In this document: piece by piece, positions 1-5,710 of the stretch
Layout of the letters: each line of letters starts with the position of its first letter
How positions within the stretch are numbered: position 1 is the stretch's first letter
From: Bacillota bacterium
GTDB lineage: Bacteria > Bacillota > Clostridia > Lachnospirales > WQUN01
DNA length: 9,544 nucleotides
Direction: 5' to 3'
Assembly: GCA_009782085.1 (NCBI GenBank)
Contig: WQUN01000215.1
Coordinates: forward strand, 1-9,544
The notes under the pieces: generated by a model
Seen by the model: only the letters and a program-made list of their open reading frames with translations
Told to the model about the DNA's origin: nothing
Database searches by the model: none
Translations under genes and position numbers: made by a program

Positions 1-184
1 GCTCTTTGGCCGCGTCGTTCGTCCGGTAGTCGCCGGTCCTCGGGTAGACGCGGCTGGTTCCGTTCTCCACGCTCATCCTGGCGCGGTTCTGCAGGTTCAA
101 GCCGTCCCGCCGGCCGCTCGCCCCGCACCCGGCGGCGGATATGACCGCCGCCAGCAGGAAAAGGATTAGGATTGCCGATTTCAT
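1..184 (-). CDS. Small secreted lipoprotein, N-terminal part (runs off the window)
   Basis: Only the first 61 codons are inside the window; the C-terminus lies beyond base 1. The start ATG is at 184, preceded by AGGCGGG with 5 bases between. Residues 1-20 form a lipoprotein signal: M-K, a hydrophobic stretch (ILILFLLAAVIS), then A-A-G-C with the lipidated cysteine at residue 20. The protein should therefore be exported and anchored to the outer face of the membrane. The visible mature part is hydrophilic and rich in Arg, Asn and Asp and has no motif I can name. Its size class and style resemble YhcN/YlaJ-type sporulation lipoproteins of Bacillota, but this is a guess because the diagnostic domain would lie outside the window. 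It starts 81 bases after the DUF1846 stop. That gap holds a short AT-rich perfect hairpin (240-255, TTTTAC/GTAAAA arms) but no convincing terminator or promoter. Confidence 0.75.
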   Translation of the reverse strand, partial: MKSAILILFLLAAVISAAGCGASGRRDGLNLQNRARMSVENGTSRVYPRTGDYRTNDAAKE

Positions 185-265
185 GTTATCCCGCCTGTTC
201 ATAGAGGTTTCTGTTTTTATTATTCGAAACCTGGCGGGGTTTTACGAAGGTAAAATATGGAGTTA

Positions 266-1753
266 CTACCTGTAATACAGATCCTTTATCGGGAAAACCG
301 GCTCGCTGGTCAGGTTTATCTGCAATTTCCGCATGACGGACTCGTCGGCCTCCGGCAAAATGCACGTGGAATGCGCCTCGCAGCCGCGGAGCTCCTCCAG
401 GGCCTCCACGGCGAGTTCGGCCATCGGGTTCGTGACCGCGCTTATGCTCAGGGCGATCAGTATCTCGTCCAGGTTCAGCGCCAAGTTGTTCGCGTTCTGG
501 CCGAGGGCGTTCTGTTTGAGCCGGATGATCGGCTCTATGACGGTGGGCGCGATGAGGCGGATGTTGTCCGAAATGCCGGAGAGCTCCTTTATGGCGTTAA
601 GCACGGCCCCGGAGGGCGCGCTCATGAGGTCGCCGGCCTTGCCCGTGACGATCGTTCCGTCGGGCAGCCTGACAGAGACGGCCGGGACGCCCCTCTCGGC
701 CTCCTTGCGGAGCGCCGGCGCGACGACCTGCCTGTCCTCGGGCTTTATCTCGAGCTGGCTCATTATTATCTCTATCTTGTTCAGCGCGCCCGCGTCCATC
801 CGCCCCTGCTTGCACTCCGCCCCGCAGCGGTAGTAGCGGCGGATGATCTCCTGTTTCGCCGCCTCCCGGACGGCGGCGTCGTCCGTGATGCACTTGCCGG
901 CCATGTTGACGCCCATGTCCGTCGGCGATTTGTAGACGTCGCCGCCGGTGATTTTGGAGAGTATCGCCTTCACCACCGGAAAGACCTCTATGTCGCGGTT
1001 GTAGTTGACCGTGGTGACGGAGTACGCCTCCAGGTGGAACGGGTCGATCATGTTCACGTCGTCCAGGTCGGCCGTGGCCGCCTCGTAGGCCAGGTTGACG
1101 GGGTGCTTCAGCGGCAGGTTCCATATCGGGAACGTCTCGAACTTCGCGTAGCCCGCCATGACGCCCCGGACGCGCTCGTGGTAGACCTGGGAGAGGCAGG
1201 TGGCGAGCTTGCCGCTGTAGGCCCCCGGGGCCGTGACGACGACCAATGGACGCGACGTCTCGATATACGGGTTCGCGCCGTAGCCCTCCGGGCTCACGAT
1301 GGTGGCGACGTCTGTGGGGTAGCCCTTCGTCGCGCGGTGGATGCAGACGCTCTCCCCGAGGATGCGCATTTTCTTGCAGAACGCGGTGGCGGCGGGCTGC
1401 TCGTCGTACTGAGTCAGGACGATAGCGCTGACGGTGAGGCCCATGTGCCTGAGGTTGTCGATCAGGCGCATGGCGTCGAGGTCGTAGGTTATGCCGTAGT
1501 CGCCGCGGATGCGCTTTTTCTCAATGTCGCGGGAGTTGATGCACATAATGATCTCCGCCCGGTCCTTCAGCTGTTCCAGCAGCTTCGCCTTGGCGTTGAC
1601 GTCGAAGCCGGGCAGGACCCTGGCCGCGTGGTAGTCGTCGAAGAGCTTGCCGCCGAACTCCAGGTACAGCTTCCCCCTGAAAAGCTCGATCCTCCGAAGG
1701 ATCTGCTCCGTCTGCCGTTCCATGTACAGCGCGCTGTCAAACCCGGTTTTCAT
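266..1753 (-). CDS. UPF0371/DUF1846 family protein
   Basis: A 495-residue protein that I recognise as the UPF0371 (DUF1846) family by long conserved blocks: KLYLEFGGKLFDDYHA at 28-43, RGDYGITYD at 83-91, YIETSRPLVVVTAPG at 163-177, and GYAKFETFPIWNLPLKHPVN at 201-220 followed by an acidic DDVNMIDPFHLEAY block (231-244). The segment APGAYSGKLATC (175-186) looks like a P-loop-type nucleotide-binding turn. Length matches the family's usual size of about 500 residues, so the gene looks complete. The cellular role is not settled to my knowledge and I assign none. The ATG at 1753 overlaps the hisS stop by four bases (ATGA), which implies translational coupling with hisS. A GGGAGG lies 11 bases upstream inside hisS, wider than ideal spacing. 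Longer reading frames upstream of this ATG only read through hisS in another frame. No clear terminator follows the stop. Confidence 0.93.
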   Translation of the reverse strand: MKTGFDSALYMERQTEQILRRIELFRGKLYLEFGGKLFDDYHAARVLPGFDVNAKAKLLEQLKDRAEIIMCINSRDIEKKRIRGDYGITYDLDAMRLIDNLRHMGLTVSAIVLTQYDEQPAATAFCKKMRILGESVCIHRATKGYPTDVATIVSPEGYGANPYIETSRPLVVVTAPGAYSGKLATCLSQVYHERVRGVMAGYAKFETFPIWNLPLKHPVNLAYEAATADLDDVNMIDPFHLEAYSVTTVNYNRDIEVFPVVKAILSKITGGDVYKSPTDMGVNMAGKCITDDAAVREAAKQEIIRRYYRCGAECKQGRMDAGALNKIEIIMSQLEIKPEDRQVVAPALRKEAERGVPAVSVRLPDGTIVTGKAGDLMSAPSGAVLNAIKELSGISDNIRLIAPTVIEPIIRLKQNALGQNANNLALNLDEILIALSISAVTNPMAELAVEALEELRGCEAHSTCILPEADESVMRKLQINLTSEPVFPIKDLYYR

Positions 1754-3015
1754 GATTGGCACGGCCTCCCGCCTATCGCTTCCGCCAGCCGGTCTATTTC
1801 CACTTCCTCTTTTTCCCCCGTCCTCATGTTCCTGAGGGCCGCCCTGCCGCTTTCGGCCTCGTCGTCGCCCAGGATCAGCGAAAACTCCGCGCCGAGCTTG
1901 TCCGCGTGCTTCATCTGCGCCTTGACGCTGCGCCCCATGATGTCCCACTCCGCCGGGATCCCGGCCCTTCGCAGGCCGAGCGTCGCCTCCCTGGACAGGG
2001 CGAACCCCTTTTCGCCGACGGAACCGACGTAGACGCGCGGCCCGGCCTCCGCCGCGGGCAGTTTCCCCTCCCGCTCCAGGACCATCATCAGCCGCTCCAT
2101 GCCGGAGCCGAAGCCGACGCCGCCCGCCGGCTCGCCGCCGCATTCCTCGATCAGCCCGTCGTAGCGCCCGCCGGCCGGGAGCGCCAGGCCGGTTTTTTTG
2201 TCGATAAACTCGAAAACCGTCCGCGTGTAATAGTCGAAACCCCTGACCAGCCTGGGGTCCACGGTGAAATCTATCTTCATCAGCCCGAGCAAGGACAAAA
2301 GCCCCTCGAAATGCCCGCGGCACTCAGGACCCAGGGAATCCGCCGGTTCCGGCGCGGCCTTGAGCAAGGCGCGGCATTTCTCGTCCTTGCAGTCCAGGAC
2401 GCGGAGCGGGTTCTTGACGGCCCGCTCGCGGCACGTTTCGCACAGCGAGTTTTTGTTCCCGACGATAAAGGCGTCGAGCCGCCCGTTATAGGCCGCGCGG
2501 CATTCCTTCCCGCCGAGGCTGTTTATGCGCAGCTCCGCCTGATCGGCGACGCCCAGCCGCCTCAGAAGCTCGAAGGCCACGGAAATGACCTCCGCGTCCG
2601 CCTCGGGGCCGCAGGCGCCGAATATCTCGGCGCCGAACTGGTGATGCTGCCGCCAGCGGCCCGCCGCGGGCTTTTCGTACCTGAAATTCGGGCCGATATA
2701 GAACAGCTTGACCGGGAGCCCGTCCGAGCGCATGTTGTGCTCCACGAACGCCCGCGCCGCCCCGGCGGTGCCCTCCGGCCGCAGCGAGAGGCTCCGCCCG
2801 CCTTTGTCCGTGAAGGTGTACATCTCCTTCTGGACGACGTCGCTGGCGTCGCCGGCGCTGCGCGTGAACAGCTCCGTATGCTCGAAGATGGGCGTCCTGA
2901 TCTCCTTCAGGCAGAAATCCCGGCAGATGCCGCGGATGACGTCCTCGACGGCGCGCCAGGCGGCGGCCTCGGGGCCGTAGATGTCCTTGGTGCCTCGTGG
3001 GAGTTGGGTCAGCAT
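1750..3015 (-). CDS. hisS: Histidine--tRNA ligase (HisRS)
   Basis: Cytoplasmic class II aminoacyl-tRNA synthetase that activates histidine with ATP and charges tRNA-His. The 421 residues match the usual bacterial length. Visible signatures are the N-terminal PRGTKDIYG (6-14), motif 1 around IRTPIFEHTELF (39-50), motif 2 around GPNFRYEKPAAGRWRQHHQF (108-127), the histidine-specific LVRGFDYYTRTVFE (256-269), AGGRYDGL (281-288), and motif 3 at GVGFGSGMERLM (299-310). The C-terminal part (about 325-415) is the anticodon-binding domain. Four cysteines (192, 195, 209, 214) form a CxxC...CxxxxC insertion that could bind zinc, a variation seen in some HisRS. Start ATG at 3015 has an ideal AAAGGAGG (3022-3029) six bases upstream. 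The gene overlaps the DUF1846 gene by four bases. aspS, a frequent downstream partner of hisS in Firmicutes, is not the next gene here. A tandem 21-bp repeat and a palindromic element lie in its leader. Confidence 0.98.
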   Translation of the reverse strand: MLTQLPRGTKDIYGPEAAAWRAVEDVIRGICRDFCLKEIRTPIFEHTELFTRSAGDASDVVQKEMYTFTDKGGRSLSLRPEGTAGAARAFVEHNMRSDGLPVKLFYIGPNFRYEKPAAGRWRQHHQFGAEIFGACGPEADAEVISVAFELLRRLGVADQAELRINSLGGKECRAAYNGRLDAFIVGNKNSLCETCRERAVKNPLRVLDCKDEKCRALLKAAPEPADSLGPECRGHFEGLLSLLGLMKIDFTVDPRLVRGFDYYTRTVFEFIDKKTGLALPAGGRYDGLIEECGGEPAGGVGFGSGMERLMMVLEREGKLPAAEAGPRVYVGSVGEKGFALSREATLGLRRAGIPAEWDIMGRSVKAQMKHADKLGAEFSLILGDDEAESGRAALRNMRTGEKEEVEIDRLAEAIGGRPCQS

Positions 3016-3045
3016 GGGGGGCCTCCTTTGGTGGAACGCGTTTGG

Positions 3046-3087
3046 TTTTAATGAAATACTTTACAATTTTAATGAAATACCTTACAA
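3046..3087 (-). repeat. Tandem 21-bp direct repeat in the hisS leader
   Basis: Two abutting 21-base copies, 3046-3066 and 3067-3087, differ at one position (ACTTT versus ACCTT on the plus strand). On the minus strand each reads TTGTAA-G/A-GTATTTCATTAAAA-like sequence, ending about 30 bases before the hisS start codon. The period equals two turns of B-DNA, so the two copies present the same face of the helix. TTGTAA of the distal copy, with TAAAGT of the proximal copy 18 bases on, could be a weak -35/-10 pair. No T-box features are seen. A dimeric regulator site, a promoter duplication or simple slippage would all fit. Confidence 0.85.
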
Positions 3088-3202
3088 AAAGAAACGGCAA
3101 CCTCTCTTAACTGTCATCCTGAGCGAAGCGAAGGATCTTAAACAGCAAAACATAAGATTCTTCGCTTCGCTCAGAATGACAAAAAGGGGTTTTGAGGTTG
3201 CC
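3086..3202 (-). terminator. Possible rho-independent terminator of the rel-fic-hemZ operon, built from nested palindromes
   Basis: Read on the minus strand, an outer pair of perfect 9-base arms (3194-3202 and 3096-3104, GGCAACCTC/GAGGTTGCC) encloses the 28-base-arm palindrome at 3113-3180. The outer arm is followed directly by GTTTCTTTTT (3095-3086), a U-rich tail in RNA. A large hairpin plus U-tract in this orientation, 155 bases past the hemZ stop and ahead of the hisS leader, fits intrinsic termination. The hairpin is larger than usual and 13 unpaired bases or fewer separate inner and outer stems on each side, so the inference is moderate. Confidence 0.4.
3113..3180. repeat. MITE-like palindromic repeat, copy 1
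   Basis: A 68-base imperfect palindrome with 28-base arms (3113-3140 and 3153-3180) around a 12-base AT-rich loop. The arms begin GTCATCCTGAGCGAAGCGAA and end in CGCTCAGAATGAC. They differ from perfect complementarity at two positions only: CATCCTG against CAGAATG, and GGATCT against AGATTC. A second copy with the same two differences is at 9459-9533. Repeats with this GTCATCCTGAGCGAAGCGAAG core are widespread as dispersed intergenic elements in bacterial genomes; there is no coding capacity and no target-site duplication that I can see. The copy lies 97 bases upstream of hisS. Confidence 0.9.
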
Positions 3203-3357
3203 AAATGAACTCACGCGAAATTACCAATCTATAAGCCATACTTCTCGCTTGTAAGGCGCAGGGATTCGCGCGAAAACATTAGCCTCCTCTGTCACGTCGT
3301 CGGCAAATGTTTTCTGCATCCGGTATAATTGTCGAATTATTGAGCTTCATGCCGTAG

Positions 3358-5004
3358 TCACCCCATAAAATACAACATCTTTTGTTTCCGTTCTATCATC
3401 TCATCCACCCTGTTTATATAATCCTCCAGGTTCTTCACGTTAAAAACCCTTTTTATCAGCCCGTTTGGATACAGTATCTTCGACGCCGCGCCCGCCCCCG
3501 CCGCCCATACGGTCTGCGTCTCCTCCATTATGTAGACGTTGTATAAGCCTTCGCGGCCGGGCAGGCAGTAGCCCACGTTCTCGAAGTTGCCGATCATGTT
3601 CTTCTGCCGGTAGAGGTAGTACGGCGACATGCCCATGCCGGCGCAGGCTTCCCGGCTGATCAAAAGCATTTTCTCCATCTCGCCGGCGGACGCCGCGGGA
3701 TGCTCGCCGAGGGTCCCGCGCAGCCTGGACGCGCGCTTGACGGCCAAAGTGTGCACGGTCACGCTCTCCGGTGCGAGTTTCGCGAGTTCGGCCATCGTCC
3801 GCTCCGCGTCCGCGGCGTCCTCCCCGGGGAGGCCCAAAATCACGTCGGCGTTGATAAAGCCGTGGCCTTCCTCCCGCGCCAGTTCGAAAGCCCATCGGAC
3901 GTCCGCGACGGTGTGCCTCCTGCCGATGCGCTCCAGGGTCGCGTCGTTCATGGTCTGCGGGTTGACGGAGATGCGGTCGGCCCCGTATTGCTTCAGAATA
4001 CGGAGTTTTTCCCTGTTCAGCGAATCCGGCCTGCCCGCCTCGACGGAAAACTCCCGCGGCTTTGGGAAGACGCGCCGGACGCGCTCCAGCAAAGCGGCCA
4101 GCTCCGCCTCGTCCAGGGCGGTGGGCGTGCCGCCGCCGATGTAGACCGTTTCCAGGGGGTGATCTGTAAAAAAACCGCTTAAATAGTCCAGTTCCTTAAA
4201 CAGCGCCTCCAGGTAAAGCCGCCGCGCCTCCGCCCAGTAGAGCCGCTTTTTCGGGCCGCCCGCCTCCAGCGGGTAGGACGCGAAGGAGCAGTAGAGGCAG
4301 GTGGACGGGCAGAACGGAATGCCGATATAGAGGCTCATCGCGCCGGGCGTCTGGTCAGCCAATATCTTTCGCTCGGCCTTGGCCACTTCCAGGGAGAGCC
4401 GTATCTTTTCCGGTTCCGTGTAATACCTCCCCGAAAGCTCCGCGAAAACCCCGGCCTCGTCCATGCCGGATTCCAAAAGCAGGCGGACTAGCTTGGACGG
4501 CCGTATGCCGGTCAGCGAGCCCCACGGCGTCCTCAGGCCGGTGTATTCCTTGCAGGCCAGGAACAGGGCGGTCATCAGCGCGTGGCGGAGGGAGCGGACG
4601 CCGGAAGCGCCGGTATCACACGGAATCGCATCCGCCGCCGGTTCCCGCGGAGGCGCTCCGTATTCGCCCGCAACATCCGTGCCGGCTGTTTCCTCAGCAT
4701 TATCCCTCGGGGACGCTCCGTATTCGCCCGCGGACGGCCGGCCGCGCTCCGCGCGCGGAACGCCGCATTCGACCGATACTTCGCTTTTCAACACGCCGTC
4801 GATATACAGCCTGCCCACCGCCCGCCCGCCCGGACGGTTCCCGCCGGAAGGCGCGCGCGGCGCGTCCGGCTCCGCCGCGCTCTCCACGGCGGCGCCCTCG
4901 CCGGGGATACGGTCCGTCAGGCTGAAACTCTCGTTGGGGTAAAAAATCTGGGCGATGGTCTGTATCTCGTGCTCAAACCCGTGACCCCTCAAAAGACAGA
5001 ACAC
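3358..5004 (-). CDS. hemZ: HemZ-type oxygen-independent coproporphyrinogen III oxidase-like radical SAM protein
   Basis: A 548-residue cytoplasmic radical-SAM protein. The cluster motif CPSTCLYC (232-239) has the CxxxCxxC spacing (C232, C236, C239) for the [4Fe-4S] centre that cleaves S-adenosylmethionine. YIGGGTPTAL (288-297) and VNADVILGLPGE-like INADVILGLPGE (384-395) are typical of the HemN/HemZ/HemW superfamily. The HemZ-type N-terminal part shows IAQIFYPNESF (17-27), TPWGSLTGIRPSKL (159-172), and the C-terminus shows YYLYRQKNMIGNFENVGY (462-479), which favours HemZ over HemN or HemW. The in vivo substrate of HemZ is uncertain. I chose GTG at 5004, two bases after the TGA of the upstream hydrolase, with GAGG ten bases before it; TTG a few codons later is the alternative. 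Frames reaching further upstream only read through the hydrolase gene. Residues about 79-135 are a repeat-built low-complexity insertion, making the protein longer than the roughly 500 residues usual in Bacillus. Confidence 0.9.
   Translation of the reverse strand: MFCLLRGHGFEHEIQTIAQIFYPNESFSLTDRIPGEGAAVESAAEPDAPRAPSGGNRPGGRAVGRLYIDGVLKSEVSVECGVPRAERGRPSAGEYGASPRDNAEETAGTDVAGEYGAPPREPAADAIPCDTGASGVRSLRHALMTALFLACKEYTGLRTPWGSLTGIRPSKLVRLLLESGMDEAGVFAELSGRYYTEPEKIRLSLEVAKAERKILADQTPGAMSLYIGIPFCPSTCLYCSFASYPLEAGGPKKRLYWAEARRLYLEALFKELDYLSGFFTDHPLETVYIGGGTPTALDEAELAALLERVRRVFPKPREFSVEAGRPDSLNREKLRILKQYGADRISVNPQTMNDATLERIGRRHTVADVRWAFELAREEGHGFINADVILGLPGEDAADAERTMAELAKLAPESVTVHTLAVKRASRLRGTLGEHPAASAGEMEKMLLISREACAGMGMSPYYLYRQKNMIGNFENVGYCLPGREGLYNVYIMEETQTVWAAGAGAASKILYPNGLIKRVFNVKNLEDYINRVDEMIERKQKMLYFMG
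4642..4775 (-). repeat. In-frame repeats inside hemZ, 60-base period
   Basis: An 18-base stretch CGCTCCGTATTCGCCCGC (plus strand) occurs exactly at 4654-4671 and again at 4714-4731, 60 bases apart. The similarity extends to about 30 bases (4642-4671 and 4702-4731) with few mismatches. A diverged third copy lies near 4756-4775. The encoded repeats read EYGAPPR (residues 114-120), EYGASPR (94-100) and ECGVPR (79-84). The 60-base period keeps the reading frame, adding 20 residues per unit to a linker between the N-terminal domain and the radical-SAM core. Confidence 0.85.
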
Positions 5005-5006
5005 CG

Positions 5007-5639
5007 TCAGTTTTCCTCGTCGCTGGCGAAGCGGTTCTCCGCGATCTCGTGGGCGATGGTCGTGGGCTCGCCGTGGCCGGGGTAGACGGCCGTCTCCCCC
5101 GGCAGTTTGAACAGCTTCTCGCGGACGGATCTGATCAGCGTCTCCCGGTTGCCCGTCGGCAGGTCGGCCCGGCCGACGGTCTCCCGGAAGAGCGTGTCCC
5201 CGGAAAAGAGGACGCCGCCGGGGTGGTAGAAGCACACGCCGCCGGAGGTATGGCCCGGCGTGTGGATCACCTTGAGGCTTTCGCCGCCGAAGTTTATCGT
5301 CGCGCCGTCCTCGAACGTCTCGTCCGGGACGATCGAGATGTCCAGGCCGATGTTCTCGGAGATGTTGTCCTCGTCGTCGGACAGAAGCTCCCTCTCGCCG
5401 CTGTACGCCATGATCGCCGCGCCGGTCAGCTCTTTCACGGCCTCCGCGCTGATCATGTGGTCGAAATGCCCGTGCGTCAGGAGTATCTTCTGGATTTTGT
5501 AGGGCTTTTTCAGAAGATACTCGGCCAGCTGGTAGTAGACCCCCCCCGGGTCTATCAGCACGGCCTCGGAGGACGCCTCGTCCGCGCAAAGATAGCAGTT
5601 CTGATCCATGTCCGGGTCGGTAAAGACTTTGATCTTCAT
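5007..5639 (-). CDS. Metallo-beta-lactamase-fold hydrolase (glyoxalase II-like)
   Basis: A 210-residue cytoplasmic metal-dependent hydrolase of the small glyoxalase-II-like group (YqgX/YcbL type). The binuclear metal site is complete: THGHFDH at 55-61 (H56, H58, D60, H61), H130 in HTPGHTSG, D148 in FSGDTLF and H189 in PGHGEPT. The GRADLPTGN segment (157-164) is typical of this subgroup. The length of about 210 residues lacks the long C-terminal substrate domain of classical glyoxalase II, so the substrate may be S-lactoylglutathione-like or another thioester; I cannot tell which. ATG at 5639 has AAGGAG (5646-5651) six bases upstream. It is 51 bases downstream of the Fic gene and two bases upstream of the chosen hemZ start. 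Location between rel and hemZ is a common arrangement in Firmicutes. Confidence 0.93.
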   Translation of the reverse strand: MKIKVFTDPDMDQNCYLCADEASSEAVLIDPGGVYYQLAEYLLKKPYKIQKILLTHGHFDHMISAEAVKELTGAAIMAYSGERELLSDDEDNISENIGLDISIVPDETFEDGATINFGGESLKVIHTPGHTSGGVCFYHPGGVLFSGDTLFRETVGRADLPTGNRETLIRSVREKLFKLPGETAVYPGHGEPTTIAHEIAENRFASDEEN

Positions 5640-5670
5640 GTGATTCTCCTTATTTACTTTTATAGGATCT

Positions 5671-5710
5671 CGCTTACTATATTTCGCTTACTATATTTCG
5701 CTTGCAATAT
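5671..5710 (-). repeat. 14-bp tandem repeat across the stop codon of the Fic gene
   Basis: On the plus strand CGCTTACTATATTT occurs at 5671-5684 and 5685-5698, followed by a diverged third copy CGCTTGCAATAT (5699-5710) inside the coding region. On the minus strand this reads as AAGCGAAATATAGT duplicated directly over the TAG stop (5691-5693), so the copies beyond the stop are untranslated. It has the look of replication slippage or a junction scar. Confidence 0.85.

Larger units (their letters stand above)
3016..3357. other. Intergenic region between hemZ and hisS
   Basis: This 342-base gap is richer in A+T than the genes around it. From right to left it holds about 150 bases with no gene I can support (3203-3357), the nested palindromes (3096-3202), the tandem 21-bp repeat (3046-3087) and the hisS ribosome binding site. 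Inside the right part are a stem-loop (3272-3284 with 3302-3314, 12 of 13 pairs, 17-base loop) with no U-tract, and a 32-codon minus-strand frame (3319-3221) lacking a good ribosome binding site. I see no T-box, riboswitch or tRNA. Confidence 0.8.

Noticed and set aside
206..255. Short inverted repeats between DUF1846 and the lipoprotein gene (206-211/226-231 and 240-255) as a terminator
   Set aside because: Stems are short and AT-rich and neither is followed by a U-tract on the minus strand.
257..2032. Long plus-strand open frames opposite the DUF1846 and hisS genes (also 1756-3051, 7208-8563, 8654-9532)
   Set aside because: They lie antisense to well-supported genes, are rich in Arg, Val and Asp as expected from GC-rich third-position bias, and show no recognisable domain.
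3027..3044. GGTGGAACGCG on the plus strand near hisS, reminiscent of the T-box core GGTGGNACCGCG
   Set aside because: It is on the strand opposite to hisS, lacks one C of the core, and no specifier stem or terminator hairpin accompanies it.
3113..3180. CRISPR repeat or tRNA interpretation of the palindromic repeats
   Set aside because: Only two copies more than 6 kb apart, with no spacers and no cloverleaf.
3324..3329. TATAAT on the plus strand as a promoter -10 box
   Set aside because: No -35-like hexamer at 16-18 bases, and any transcript would run antisense into hemZ.
5005..5589. Reading frame of hemZ extended upstream to 5589 giving a 743-residue protein
   Set aside because: The extra N-terminus is an Arg-rich out-of-frame reading of the metallo-hydrolase gene; the HemZ-like sequence begins near 5004.
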